Assembly (NCBI GenBank): GCA_026018925.1
Contig: JAKSZU010000007.1
Span: forward strand, 92,520,328 to 92,584,327
From: Tupaia tana
Lineage: Eukaryota > Chordata > Mammalia > Scandentia > Tupaiidae
Direction of reading: 5' to 3'
DNA length: 64,000 nucleotides
The notes below the pieces were generated by a model, which saw only the letters and a list, made by a program, of their open reading frames with translations, made no database searches and was not told the origin of the DNA. Numbering within the stretch: position 1 is the stretch's first letter; each line of letters starts with the position of its first letter. This document shows positions 9,832 through 20,482 of the stretch, piece by piece. The translations under genes were made by a program, and so were the position numbers.

Positions 9832-10070
9832 GGTCTGGCCTAGTGGTTAAGACAGCTGGATCCCACATGGCAGACCCTGTGGTTCGAGCCTTGGCTCCAG
9901 CAGCTTGAGAAATCAGGCCAGGCACATGTGTGCATGGACCAGATCCGACAGGATGGAGAAATGCAGAAGGGGCTGGGATGTGACCATGTCCCACTGGGAG
10001 GTGCTTGCTCCCTCTCCTCCGGCAAGCACCCATACACTCCGGCAATTAAAAACAAAAGGAAGAAGAAGAA
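9832..10070 (+). repeat. tRNA-derived SINE, old subfamily
   Basis: GGTCTGGCCTAGTGGTTAAG head, box B GGTTCGAGCC, then GCACATGTGTGCATGGACC and CACTCCGGCAATTAAAA tail. Confidence 0.75.
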
Positions 10071-10084
10071 TGCAGGGTCGCAGT

Positions 10085-10215
10085 CTGTTGTGACCTTCCC
10101 GCCGCTGTCTCCCGGCAGCTGGGACTACAGGTGCTCGCTATCCTACCTGGCTTTAAGGGGAGGCACAGAAATCAGACCCGGGTCTCCCGGCTGGCCTCGG
10201 CCTGCTGCCTCTGTG
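10085..10215 (-). repeat. tRNA/7SL chimeric SINE, antisense copy
   Basis: CAGCTGGGACTACAGGTGCT is the reverse of the 7SL/Alu phrase around TGTAGTCCCAGC. It continues TACCTGGCTTTAAGGGG and AATCAGACCCGGGTC, an antisense B-box-like segment. Order and spacing match the plus-strand copy at 57.77-57.97 kb. Confidence 0.6.
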
Positions 10216-10704
10216 CTCTGCGGCCGGACCCTTCCCTGTGTGTGACCTTATGTTTTCCCTCTCTGCTCTCATTATGCTTCCTGGGGTCACTTCATGAACA
10301 CCCTGCTTGCCCCCAAATCCTTACCTCAGGAGCAGTCAACAGGGACCGTGACAGACTGATAGGGACTGCGGTGGAGCCCAACCCCAGGTCTCCACACCCC
10401 GAGCCCAGTGCTCTTTCCCCTGCCCCGCGTTTCTCACCTCAGCACCCTGAACAGTGTGGAGTGGATCAGGCGTGTCACGGGGCTGCACTGTGCACTGTGC
10501 TTAGCAGCACCCCGACCTGTGTGACCACACGCCGGGTAGCACCCTCCAGGTGCTGCTGGCCCAATCAAAACTGTTTCTGCTTTGCTTGGACAAAACGCCA
10601 CGGCTGGCTATTAACCACTGCTGCACGGGGCTCTCCCTCCCCTGGTCAGGAGAAAGAAGTCCAAGCACCCACGTTCCCTTCCCTTCCCTACGGCTCTTCA
10701 GATC
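10216..10704. other. Intergenic between TCEA3 and ASAP3
   Basis: Unique sequence downstream of the ASAP3 poly-A site; no gene seen. Confidence 0.45.
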
Positions 10705-10705
10705 A

Positions 10706-11869
10706 CAAAATGAAACTTTTTTCATTTATTAGAGATGAGTGAAATATCAAGTCTGAGATGAACGAAGCCAGACACGAGGAGCTCAGCAGACACCGGGTCC
10801 TGGGGGACCGCAGAGCAGCCGGGTCTGCGAGGGGAACAGCCCGGCCCTGGCTAGACTGCTGTGCTGGCCACTCCCAGAGCCCTCCGGTCTCCCGGGAGGT
10901 CCCTGGAGATGACCAGAAAGCTCTGAGCATGTGCTGTCTAGCCAGGCTGGGCAAGGGCAGGGCTCTGGTCCGGAGAGCAAGCCTTGCCACCTCTGCCCTC
11001 CCCTCTCTCTCTCTCCTTTCCCCTCCCATGACAGTCGCGTCCTCAGACTGGAAGGCTCCTGAGCTGACCACAAGAGAGGTGAGAGCCGGGGATCGGCCAG
11101 CCCCAGCCCTTCCTTTCCTTCCTGCGAAGTCAGAGACAGGCGAGTACGAGCGAGTCCTCCTCTACTTCCAGGCAGGAACCACAGTGGAGACCCCAGGGAA
11201 GCAGTGAGTCCTCACGTGGAGTAACACTGCGAATACTGAACAGCCAGTACAGCGTGGTCTTTGACCGACCAGAATGGATATGAGCTGCAGGTGCCACGGT
11301 CACCCGAGTATAAGCCAGCAGGCTGTTGGCCCTGCCCCTGAGCCCACCCCCTGGAAACTGGCCCTGCCCATCCCCAAGCCCACCCCAGAGACCAGCTTCC
11401 CGGGAAAGGGTCATGCTTGCAGGACGTGCCATATTCACGTGCATCCCAAGAGCCTCGCACGCCTGCACATAGAGCTGGAATCTGGTGAAGAAATACCAGA
11501 CTAGAACAGCTGAGAACAGCCCCTGGCCCAGCGTCCCTGCTTTGGACATGGACAATGAGGAGGCGGGCTGGTCCCAGGCCGATGGGAGAACGTTAACAAC
11601 CATCTGACGAGGGGTTGAGGGCTCTGCGGCTAAAGCTAGCTCACGAGGACTCAGATGCCTGGCCCCTGGCAGGTAATGAGACAGGGACAAAGACCATCGG
11701 CCCCAGTGCAGAAGGGCCCAGTGCACTCGGCAGGCCCGTGATCCATAATGAGAAGGCCAGTCACAGAAGGCGCAAGGGAACAAACGCATTAGTTCCCCCG
11801 TCCCTTGGGCTCATGTCCCAGGTCTGCACGTTGGGGTCCAGCGTGCGGCATGCAGGGGCCAGCAGGGAG
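10706..11869 (-). other. ASAP3: ASAP3 3' UTR
   Basis: About 1.16 kb from the stop codon to a candidate cleavage site just past an AATAAA at 10730-10725 (minus strand). A TTTTGTG-like GT-rich element follows the hexamer. The segment holds no SINE, unlike all its neighbours, which fits a conserved UTR. The exact end is inferred. Confidence 0.7.
10725..10730 (-). terminator. ASAP3: ASAP3 polyadenylation signal AATAAA
   Basis: TTTATT on the plus strand gives AATAAA on the gene strand, the first canonical hexamer after the stop codon with a suitable GT-rich region 15-25 bases beyond. Confidence 0.65.
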
Positions 11870-11944
11870 CTAGTCTTGCAAAAGTTGCACAGAACTCGCT
11901 GGGAGAGCGCCAGTCCTTGAGCCATCTCCTTCAGCGATGCCAGT
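11870..11944 (-). CDS. ASAP3: ASAP3 exon 25 (C-terminus and stop)
   Basis: Residues 879-902 plus TAG, TGIAEGDGSRTGALPASS then VQLLQD-stop. The C-terminus matches human (ITEGDGSRTG, PASSVQLLQD) at almost every position. The acceptor is CCCTAG at 11950-11945. The junction residue is Thr where human has Val. Confidence 0.95.
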   Translation of the reverse strand, partial: TGIAEGDGSRTGALPASSVQLLQD

Positions 11945-11964
11945 CTAGGGAGAGAGGGATGAGA

Positions 11965-12145
11965 CCGGCATGTCCTAAGCACCAACTATGTACCGAGTGT
12001 TTATCTTGTCCCACTTCATGACTGTCCTGGTGTGGGTGGATGAAATCATTTTCATTTCACAGACACTGAAACTAAGGCCTGAGAAGTGGCCCAGATCTCC
12101 AACCTAAAAACCAGGTTCTTATTATCACACACACCACCACGAGTG
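11965..12145 (-). repeat. MIR, antisense
   Basis: CTAAGCACCAACTATGTACC, then CAGACACTGAAACTAAGGCC and AGATCTCCAACC follow the reverse MIR consensus. It lies in ASAP3 intron 24 right beside the exon 25 acceptor. Confidence 0.7.
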
Positions 12146-12844
12146 TCAACTAAATGCCGGGTGACCGGTTTGCAGAATAAAAGTAGAGTATGGATTCAGA
12201 TTTGTGTCTGGTGCCTGATTTCAACAAAACAAAGGTAACAATTCCCCAGAGTGACCCAGCTCCTGTGGCTGCCATCCCCAAGGATTCTGGGGGACGGAGG
12301 CCACACCCTCGGACACAGCTAGACCTCATCTATGCCCACTCTCAGGCTCAACTGCAGGCATGTCACTGTTGAAGATTCACAATCCGCTGAGAGAAGCGGG
12401 TTAAGGACGGCAGCTCTTTCCCCGCCCTGGTCACGCCCCTCTATTCCCAGAGTCTAGAAGTGCCTGTGGATTCTAGGAGGCTTCTGCACAAGGGGAGGGT
12501 TGGGAGAGCCAAGAGCAGGCTTCCAGCCGCCCTAATTCTGCCTCTCCTGCAGGGAGGTAATTCCTTCTCTGAGCGACTGCCTGGCTGACACGGCTTCGCT
12601 TAGCCTCCCCGGGAGCAGCTGGAGCTTCAGTCCTGTCACTCCTGCTAGGCTCTCTCTTCCCCCAGGCCTGGGATGAGTGGGGAAAGAGGAGCACCAGGAC
12701 AGGGATGACGGGCCCACCTATAGCTGCCGGGCCCCTAGGTACCCCAATCATGGAGAGAGGCCTCCCACCCCAAGGTGCCTACTCCTGACGACTCTGCTGC
12801 CCGGGGTTCCGCCACCACCCTTCACCACAGTCCCGAGCTCCTAC
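12146..12844. other. ASAP3: ASAP3 intron 24, unique part
   Basis: No repeat or exon seen; an open frame at 12473-12751 is discussed among the rejected items. Confidence 0.5.
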
Positions 12845-12935
12845 CGGCACGTTCCTTCTGGGCAGAGGCTGCCTGGCTGAGGGACCATCTTCCAGGCTCC
12901 GGGCCCCCCGCCGATAGGAGCGAGTGCTTCCGGAG
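12845..12935 (-). CDS. ASAP3: ASAP3 exon 24 (basic tail)
   Basis: Residues 848-878, SGSTRSYRRGARSLEDG then PSARQPLPRRNVP. Ends on a full codon before a weak GTAGGA donor. Human reads ESTRSYRRGARSPEDGPSAR. Confidence 0.94.
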
Positions 12936-13493
12936 CTGGAAGGCAGGGAAAGGCAACATGACGTGGTGTCGGCTGGTGTCACCCAGCGATCCCTCAGGGT
13001 GGGGAGAAAGGGTACACGCACAGAGCAAAACTAGGGGCTTAGGAAATGTGGGCAGAGGGTCCACAAGGCCTCAGGCTGGACCCACAAGCCCAGGAGGCCT
13101 GGACTGACCCCCGCAGGGCTCTGGGGCTATCCCAGGCTTACTTCTTCCAGACTCGGGACTAAACAGGTTGGCAAGGAAGGGAGAGGACTGACTTCCAGGT
13201 GAGGGCAGACAGAGTGAAGTCCCCAGGCCCTCTAGAACAAGCCCCAGGGGTGGGGCCCGGCCTTCCCCCCTGCCCCGCCCCAGCTGCAGCATGCGGGGTC
13301 CCAGCCTCCTCCCCAGCTCTCCGGGCCAGACTCGGGAGCAGGAAGGAAAGGCCCTCCCGCAAGGTCCAGGCTTTCGCCATCTGTCACAGGCCGCAGGGCT
13401 GGACTATGACTTGGTCTCCAGACAAGAACTATTTAGAGATGGGAAAATAAATGGCCCCTTGGAGAGGTCAGACTTGCCCAGTCCCTCACCAAC

Positions 13494-13713
13494 CTGAACC
13501 TGACGGGAGGATACATCTCTGCAGGGGTGGGCCCAGGGCTGGGTCGAGAGGTGCCCAAGGGCTGCCGGAGGCCTTCCTCGGAGCTAGACGGGGCTTGGCT
13601 GAGACCCCCGGGTTCAGTAGGGCTGGTCAGACTAGAGGAGGAGGAGGCTGGACTGTCCAGGCCTTCAGGAGTCTCAGGGGCCTCAGAACTCAGGCTGGGA
13701 CCATCCGAACGAT
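13494..13713 (-). CDS. ASAP3: ASAP3 exon 23 (serine-rich tail)
   Basis: Residues 775-848, DRSDGPSLSSEAPETPEG then a serine run (SSSSSL), SEEGLRQPLGTSRP and EMYPPVRF. The donor is GTTGGT at 13493, four bases before a stronger-looking GTGAGG and six after another GT, so it is a tandem donor. The choice made here preserves the frame and matches human. Confidence 0.94.
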
Positions 13714-13888
13714 CTGCAATGAGAAGCGATATCATGTGCCCTGTGCTCCATTTCAAAGCAGTCCTGGCCTCTGGGCTCAGCATGGTTCCCCCCACCTGCT
13801 CCTCCCCATCCGTCTCTGCAGCCTCTCCTCTCCTCCAACTGCAGCAGCCACTCAGTCATGCATAACAGACAGGGCCAGGTGGGCTCAT

Positions 13889-14148
13889 CTTTTTTTTTTT
13901 TTTTTTTTTCCCTACAGGGTGTATGCGCTCACCAGAGAGACAGAGACTGAAAGAGAGGGAACATGAGAAAGCACCTCCCAGGGGTGGCCACCCACAATGC
14001 TTTCTCCTCCAGTGTCCTCTCAGGAGTCTGGGCATGCACAAACATGAGCCCTGTGTGGTTTTCAAGCTGCCGGGTCTGGGACTAGAATCACATAGTCACC
14101 ATGTGGGATCCTGCCACCTTAACCATCATGCCACTGGCTGGCCCGCCG
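13889..14148 (-). repeat. tRNA-derived SINE, antisense
   Basis: T22 tail complement, CCCTACAGGGTGTATGCGCT, body, and head ending CCACTGGCTGGCCC; ASAP3 intron 22. Confidence 0.88.
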
Positions 14149-14500
14149 ACTTGCTTTTTTGCTTCTGCTCACAGCCTCTCCTCTTGTCCATCCCTCAGGC
14201 TCAGCTCAGGTGCTACTGCCATCGGGAAGCCTTCCTCAACTGCACCCATCCCAACAGGACACGCTCCCTCCCTCCCTGACATCCCAGAAGCAGCCTTTAT
14301 ATTCCTTCGACAGAGAGAACAGCCAGGATGCACGAGGTGTGGGACAAACAGCAGTCACCAAAGCTCAAAGTCTCTGCCCGTGGGCCTTATGTTCTCTGTC
14401 ACGCTGTGCCTTGGATTACAATGTACTGCATCTGGTTTCTCTCTCCCCCCAAGGCCGTGTCTTGGCAGCACCCAAAGGACTCAGGGCAGATGCTCTATAG
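14149..14500 (+). repeat. L2 fragment
   Basis: Ancient L2 3' region phrases: TCAGGTGCTACTGCCATCG, GAAGCCTTCCTCAACTGC, GTGGGCCTTATGTTCTCTG; resumes at 14756-14945 (CTGGACGGCAGCGGTGAG, GGCCCAGCATGCAGTGG) after the inserted SINE. Confidence 0.6.
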
Positions 14501-14502
14501 AC

Positions 14503-14755
14503 TTTTTTTTTTTTTTTTTTTTTAATGTTTTTGCCATAGGGAGCATGCACTCGCTGGAGGAAGCGAGAAAGAGAGAAATCACCCCCTAGGGGATGGCCAT
14601 ACTGCAATCCCTTCTCCTCTTGGGATTTTGGATACATGTGTACACACATGTACCCAGTGTGATTTTCAAGTCACCTAGTCTGAGACTTGAACCATGGTCA
14701 GCCACGTGGGAATCTAGCACTTTACCTACCATGCCACCTGCTGGCTACTATGGTG
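14503..14755 (-). repeat. tRNA-derived SINE, antisense, inside an L2
   Basis: T22 then TTTTGCCATAGGGAGCATGC to CATGCCACCTGCTGGC. It splits the L2. Confidence 0.85.
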
Positions 14756-14971
14756 TCTTTATCACTTAAGTGCTGTACTGAGGAATCTAGGTCTAGCTCC
14801 ACATCAGAGCGACAGCTGAGGGGGCTTGGGCGTGCTCCTGCACATCTGTCCCTCCTGGACGGCAGCGGTGAGAACAGCGACTGGCACAGGCACTCTTGGC
14901 TCAGGGCCCAGCATGCAGTGGCCCTCAGAGAGGGCCATGATAAGCATGTTTCAGGGCAGCTGATACCATAC

Positions 14972-15167
14972 CTCCACTGGCAGGTCCTGCACGCCCTTGG
15001 CTCACAGCCCGAGAAGAGTTTTTGACCGGCAAGGGTGGGGGACAGTCCTCGCTCTGGCTCTGAGGGGTGGCCAGTCCCAGGCCGGCGACAGTCTCATAGG
15101 TCTTGTTGCTGAGGTCCACTCTCCCAGGGGCCCAGCGGGCCTGGGCTGGGGGCTTCAGAGGACAGCG
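14972..15167 (-). CDS. ASAP3: ASAP3 exon 22 (proline-rich tail)
   Basis: Residues 710-775, with SNKTYETVAGL and CPPPLPVKNSSR. YETV is a conserved tyrosine motif and PPPLPVKN a candidate SH3-binding site. GTATGG donor. Confidence 0.96.
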
Positions 15168-15298
15168 CTGCTAGGGCAAAAGTGTGGGAGGGAGGACAGC
15201 CTGGTTCCTCTGGTTTGGCCCTGCCCCTCCCCACACCAGCCCCTGCCGGCTCTTTCCATCCACCATCCACAGGCCCGAGCCGAGGGGCCAGGACCCAC

Positions 15299-15406
15299 CT
15301 TCTCTTCCTCGTCCTCCTCACTGTCAGAGCCAGGCTCCGTAGAAACAACCCAGGAGTAGTCGACATGCAGAGGGAAGACCAGGGTCCCCGCCTGGGCCTG
15401 CTCTAG
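15299..15406 (-). CDS. ASAP3: ASAP3 exon 21 (tail, acidic patch)
   Basis: Residues 674-709, LEQAQAGTLVFPLHVDYSW then VVSTEPGSDSEEDEEEK; 36 whole codons. Acidic SDSEEDEEE patch with a likely CK2 site context. Confidence 0.96.
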
Positions 15407-15493
15407 CTGCCAGGAACACGGGCACGGCAGTTACAGGTCAGGGGCTCAGCCAGGAGAAAGGGGCAGGGCTCTCCCTCCTCCCTGAGACCTCAC

Positions 15494-15561
15494 CAGCTCC
15501 TCACACTCCTTGTGTTGCTTCTGTCTGGCTATGTCCAGGGCTGTCTCCCCTGCCTCGTTCA
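15494..15561 (-). CDS. ASAP3: ASAP3 exon 20 (ankyrin)
   Basis: Residues 651-673, VNEAGETALDIARQKQHKE then CEEL; GTGAGG donor. Third ankyrin repeat (GETALDIA). Human has ARKKHHKECEEL. Confidence 0.97.
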
Positions 15562-15754
15562 CTGTGAGGGGTAAAGTCAGCGTCATGGTTAGAGTCAAAG
15601 AGACATGACAGCTTCGAGGTTGAGATGGGCCTCTGGAACCAGAGTGTCTAGGTTTGAATCCTGGTTCTGCCACTTCCTGGCTATGTGACCTTGGACAACT
15701 TACTTCATCTCTCTGGAACTTAACTCTCTCTTCTATAAAGTAAGTATGAAGGAC

Positions 15755-16005
15755 TAGCCAGTGGTATGGTGGTTTAGGTGGCTGGATCCCATATAGAAGA
15801 CTGCATGGTTTGAGTCCCATACCTGGTGGCTTGAAAGAAAAATAATAAAACATGCCAGGTGTTTGTGCATGTGTGTACCCAAAATCCCAAAAGGAGAATG
15901 GATGGTGGTGTGGCCATCCTCCTTGGGGAGTGTTTGTTTTTTTCTCTCTCTCTCCTGAAAGTGCACATGTTCTCTGACCAAAAAATAAAAGAAAAAAAGA
16001 GAGAG
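15755..16005 (+). repeat. tRNA-derived SINE within MIR
   Basis: GACTAGCCAGTGGTATGGTG head to CTCTGACCAAAAAATAAAAG tail. Confidence 0.8.
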
Positions 16006-16090
16006 AGAGAGATTCATAGAGATATTCATAACTACTTGACAAAGTTGTTGTGAGGATTAAATCAATTAACTCACATAAAATGTATAAAGT

Positions 16091-16290
16091 GGGCCAGCAG
16101 GTGGTGTAGCAGTGGAGGCGGCTGGGCATGTGTACGTGGTGCCCAAAACCCCAAGAAGAGACTGGGAGAGAAGGGATTGCAGCATGGCCATCTCCCTGGG
16201 AGGTGATTTCTCACTTTCTCTCCCTCTTTTTATCTCTCTCTCTCTGTCTCTAACAAGCACATGTGCCTTATGGCAAAACTAGGGGAAAAA
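16091..16290 (+). repeat. tRNA-derived SINE with internal deletion, within MIR
   Basis: GGGCCAGCAGGTGGTGTAGC head runs directly into the GGGCATGTGTACGTGGTGCC body; the B box is lost. Tail TTATGGCAAAACTAGG. Confidence 0.8.
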
Positions 16291-16464
16291 AATAAAAAGC
16301 ATAAAGCACTTGGCACAGTGCCATGCCCACCCTGAATGGTAAATGGCAGTTATGACAATGGCTGCTCTTAAGACTGGGCTGCTATCTACTTGGCCAGGTA
16401 CTATTAGAAATACTACTTTATCTTTTTAGCATGTCTACTAGGACAGTGATATTCCCATTTTGTA

Positions 16465-16812
16465 GGGGCCAGCAGGTGGCATGGTGGTTGGGGTGCTGAA
16501 CTCCCACATGACAAACCGTGGTTCCAGTCCCAGACTTGGTGGCTTGCTTTCTCACTCCCTCCCACCCCCCATCTCTCTCTGGTGAGTGCACACAAACTTT
16601 CAAAAGTAGTAATATTGTAGTAATAAACAAAATTAAATAAATAATTCTTTTTCTTTCTTTTTTTTTTAAGAGATATTTTTGCTATAGAGCAAGCATTCAC
16701 TGGAGAGACAGAGAGAGAGAAAGTGAGAAATCTACCCCAGCGGGATGGCCATGCCACAATCCCTTCTCTTCCATTCTCCTTTCAGGATTCCGGGTGTGCA
16801 TGCCCACACGAG
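16465..16812. repeat. Short-form SINE (+) followed by truncated long-form SINE (-)
   Basis: 16465-16655: GGGGCCAGCAGGTGGCATGG to AATAAACAAAATTAAAT. 16660-16812: antisense TTTTTGCTATAGAGCAAGC to GGGTGTGCATGCCCACACG, without a head. They meet tail to tail about 50 bases from exon 19. Confidence 0.8.
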
Positions 16813-16859
16813 GGGCAGTCAGGAAGGGCAGTCCAATAGTGGAGGAGTTCTGGCCCCAC

Positions 16860-16975
16860 CTGTGCCGGTCGAGGCTCTCCCTTTCAGCAGCAGCCTGATG
16901 CAGTCGGGCTGGTTGCACAACGCGGCGTAGTGCAGCGCCGTGTTCCCGTCAGCAGCCTTGGCATCCAGGTGACCC
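16860..16975 (-). CDS. ASAP3: ASAP3 exon 19 (ankyrin)
   Basis: Residues 612-651, GGHLDAKAADGNTALHYAAL then CNQPDCIRLLLKGRASTGT; GTGGGG donor. Best ankyrin repeat of the protein (DGNTALHYAA). A truncated antisense SINE ends about 60 bases downstream of this exon's donor. Confidence 0.97.
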
Positions 16976-17124
16976 CTGCAGGGAGGGGATTCAGGGAGAA
17001 GGGGAGGCAAACGGACAAGTGAAGGGGGGGCAAAGTGAGGACAAAAATGAGAGCGAGGAAAAGAGGGAGGAGAATGCAGCAGAAGAGAAAAAAGGTGGGG
17101 ACAGGTGGGCAGTGAGGCTCTCAC

Positions 17125-17210
17125 CCATTCTGGATGATGAAATCCACCAGGGGCAGGGAGGCCTGGTTGGCGACTTTGACAGCCAAGTGCAGGGCCAGCT
17201 CTCCAGGTGC
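17125..17210 (-). CDS. ASAP3: ASAP3 exon 18 (ankyrin)
   Basis: Residues 584-612, APGELALHLAVKVANQAS then LPLVDFIIQN; GTGAGA donor. ALHLAV and LVDFIIQNG are ankyrin helix signatures. Confidence 0.97.
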
Positions 17211-17755
17211 CTGGATACACGTCCACACCTGAGTTCCTTCCAGGTCACCCACCCCCAACCCAATATCACCCTCTTGAACTCTTACTGCCCCGACATCCTG
17301 ATGCGAAGCTGCCAGAACCTGGGAGAGGTGAGGTGGGATGGACGACCTTCATGTTTGGTGGAAGGTGAGAGATTGTTCCTTCGCTATTTCCTTCAGAGGG
17401 TCCTCCTCCTCTGCCCCCAACAGCTGAGTTTCCCACAGTTGGTTCTTGGCCTTGGGCCCCTGTCTGTGCTCCCACTTCCCCACAGAGACAGCAGCCTCAC
17501 GCTTTCTGCTACTGCTCGGGGTAGATAGCGCAAATTCTCGCCTCTCCTCAGTGGCACACAGTCCACTAGATGCAGAGACAGCTCGAGCACATCCTGTTTG
17601 ACGTTCAGTTAGCAACACCCTTCCAGGCTCTCCTTCAAACGTCTGGGGGATCTTTCTCTTGCTCATGTGCTTATTACTGGACTCACTAGTGCAATGGCCT
17701 GCCCTGCTCCCTGTCCTTACCCATTTCTAAGGCTTAAAAAAAAAAAAAAGACTAG
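17211..17755. other. ASAP3: ASAP3 intron 17, unique part
   Basis: No exon or repeat recognised; A13 at 17737 precedes the next SINE. Confidence 0.45.
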
Positions 17756-17759
17756 CATT

Positions 17760-18008
17760 GGGGTCAGCAGGTAGCATAGTAGTTAAGGTGCTGGATTCCC
17801 ACATGGCCAACCATGGTCCAAGTCTTGAACCTGGCAGCTTAAAAGTCATGCCGGCACGTGTGTGTGCGTGCCCAAAATCCTAAGAGGAGAATGGAGGAGA
17901 AGGGATTGTGGCGTGGCCATCTCCCTCAGGGGGTGATTTCTTACTTTCTCTCTGTCTCTCTCCAGTGGGTGCATGCACCCTATGGCAAAAACCTTAAAAA
18001 AAAAAAAT
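17760..18008 (+). repeat. tRNA-derived SINE, long form
   Basis: GGGGTCAGCAGGTAGCATAG head to CCCTATGGCAAAAACCTT plus A10. Confidence 0.88.
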
Positions 18009-18009
18009 C

Positions 18010-18190
18010 TGGCATTTACTGTGCACCCATCATACACTAGGCCCTTTGTGTACGTGACTCCTCACATCAACGGGAACTGCTATTGTCCCAGCCTACAGGT
18101 GAGGAGAGAAGGCTCAGAGAAGCTAAGTTTGCTGCCTGGGATCACATGGCTAGGAAGAGACAGGGCCAGGATTCTCACTCAGCCTGCTTG
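18010..18190 (-). repeat. MIR, antisense
   Basis: GGCATTTACTGTGCACCC, CAGGTGAGGAGAGAAGGCTC, GGGATCACATGGCTAGGAAG follow the reverse MIR consensus. Confidence 0.75.
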
Positions 18191-18337
18191 ACTGAAGCTG
18201 TGCTTTTCCCCATTTATCCTGCCATAGCAGAGGTGAGCAGGTGTCAGCTGGGGCAGAGGGGAGTAACTGCTGGTCCCGGAGGACTGGGGAGTACGTGAGT
18301 GCAGGTGGGTTAAAGAGCCCTTGGAGGGGGTTCTCAC

Positions 18338-18515
18338 CTGCCCGTCAGGCCCTGGCAGTGGCTGTCCAAAGTCCTGCCCGCTGGCGAAGGCCTCCAGTAC
18401 TGACAGGAGGTCCTTATTGTAAATGGCTGTGCGGAGTCTCTGCGGCTCAGGCGTGGAGCGGCGGGCAAACCTGTGTCCCACATACTTGGCCACAATGTAG
18501 TCCCTGCGGATGCTC
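18338..18515 (-). CDS. ASAP3: ASAP3 exon 17 (ArfGAP end, first ankyrin)
   Basis: Residues 524-583, M-SIRRDYIVAKYVGHRFAR then STPEPQRL and NKDLLSVLEAFASGQD to GPDGQ; GTGAGA donor. RRDYI-AKY closes the ArfGAP fold; DLLSVLEAFA-GQD opens the ankyrin region. Confidence 0.97.
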
Positions 18516-18683
18516 CTGCCAAGACAGCCACGGGTGTCAGAGCAGGAGGGCCCCACCCAGTTCACCCCTGCCACATCCCCCAGCAGATACAGCCCCCACC
18601 CTCCCAGAACCACGTTCTGGACTCTTGGATCTGAGGCTCCCCTCCCCCCGGAAGGATGCCCCTCCATCAGAAAATACCCTTAC

Positions 18684-18778
18684 ATGTCACTCTCAGCTGA
18701 GGGCTTAGGACCGCCCTGTGAGGGAAGCTGGGCCTCCATGATCTCATTGAAGCGAGTGTTTCCGATGTTCAAGGCCAG
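18684..18778 (-). CDS. ASAP3: ASAP3 exon 16 (ArfGAP)
   Basis: Residues 493-524, LALNIGNTRFNEIMEAQL then PSQGGPKPSAESD; GTAAGG donor. GN-x-x-FNE-ME is a conserved ASAP ArfGAP motif; human has MGNTSFNEVME. Confidence 0.97.
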
Positions 18779-18829
18779 CTGGGGTTGCGAGAAAGTGGCA
18801 ATGGGAAGACTGTTAAGATCCAGCGGTTA

Positions 18830-19078
18830 AGAGACCAGCAGATGGCATAATGGATACGTCGGTGGACTCCCACATAGTCGTGGTTTGAGTCCTGAGCTGG
18901 GTGGCTTAAAACTCACGCTGGGCGCGTGTGTGCATGCCCAAAATCCCAAGAGGAGAATGGAGGAAAGAGATTGCAGGTGGCTATACTCCCTGGGGGGTGA
19001 TTTCTCGTTTTCTCTCTGTCTCTCTGGGGAGCGCACATGCCCTATGGCAAAAAAAGAACTCTTAAAAAAAAAAGATTT
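18830..19078 (+). repeat. tRNA-derived SINE, long form
   Basis: GAGACCAGCAGATGGCATAA head to CCCTATGGCAAAAAAAG; ASAP3 intron 15, 52 bases upstream of the exon 16 acceptor. Confidence 0.88.
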
Positions 19079-19119
19079 AGTGGTTAGCGCGATGCTCACT
19101 TCGGAGGTCTCGCCCCTCA

Positions 19120-19788
<669 letters not shown>

Positions 19789-19792
19789 TCAC

Positions 19793-19841
19793 GCCTCACA
19801 CTCGTGTTCGTCCTCTGCCTGGAAGTGGTAGGTCCTGTTGT
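19793..19841 (-). CDS. ASAP3: ASAP3 exon 13 (PH)
   Basis: Residues 368-384, HNRTYHFQAEDEHECE; 49 bp, GTGAGT donor. Start of the final PH strand and C-terminal helix. Confidence 0.96.
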
Positions 19842-20394
19842 CTGTGGGAGAAGAGGGGCGTCTGGCCCTCAGCAATCCTGCTGGCCTCCCAGAGCCCAGG
19901 GAGCCGCCACCAAAACCGCTGGGTCCTGCCGGAGCTTTTGTGTCCCTGCAGTGCCCGCTGGGGGAGGGCAGTGACAGCGGCTGGCAGCAGGGGCTGTTTC
20001 TCAGAAGTCACCTCCAAGCAGGATCCCAGCAAAGCTCCCTGGTGAGGTCTGGGTCCTGGAGTCCCCGGAGGTCTCCCAGGGCACGGAACCCGCCCAGCTG
20101 AGGCAGGCTGTCCCCGTCTTACTCCTCACACCACCACGCGGGGCCTCCAGTCTGCTCTCCCTGCTTCCTGCCTGTCCTCTTCCCCAAGCCCGGCCGGGAG
20201 CCAGACCTGTGCCCCGGCCACTCCAATCCCGTCACCCTCCTCTGCCACCCTGTCAGGGAGTGCCCGGCCCAAGGACCCAGCCTGAAGCCACAGCTGCTCC
20301 TACTGTGGGTGAACTGGACACAGACCCCTGACTGGAGGCCCCCTGGGCTGACAGGTCTCTCAGAGAAGCCAGTTGGGGAGGGGGCATCACTCAC

Positions 20395-20482
20395 GGGTCA
20401 CCAGGTCGAAGCACTTTCTCTCCTCAGGGTTTGGTCTCACTTGGCACGTCAGCAGGGTCAGCTTGACTGGGGGCCGGTTGAT
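20395..20482 (-). CDS. ASAP3: ASAP3 exon 12 (PH)
   Basis: Residues 339-368, INRPPVKLTLLTCQVRPNPE then ERKCFDLVT; phase 1 end, GTGAGT donor. PH core strands. Confidence 0.97.

Larger units (their letters stand above)
15600..16360 (+). repeat. MIR split by two SINE insertions
   Basis: MIR pieces at about 15600-15750 (GGTTTGAATCCTGGTTCTGC, CCACTTCCTGGCTATGTGAC), 16015-16090 (GTTGTTGTGAGGATTAAATC) and 16295-16345 (AAAGCACTTGGCACAGTGCC) are in one order and orientation. SINEs at 15755-16005 and 16091-16290 interrupt them. The second SINE lacks about 60 bases of its tRNA half. ASAP3 intron 19. Confidence 0.85.

Noticed and set aside
10085-10215. An Alu element
   Set aside because: Only the short 7SL-like phrase matches; it is joined to a tRNA-like part and lacks the Alu dimer and most Alu diagnostic positions.
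12473-12751. Alternative last exon for ASAP3 after exon 24
   Set aside because: An acceptor-like CCCAG and an open frame exist here, but the sequence has no similarity to the ASAP3 C-terminus, whereas 11870-11944 encodes ...SSVQLLQD-stop exactly.
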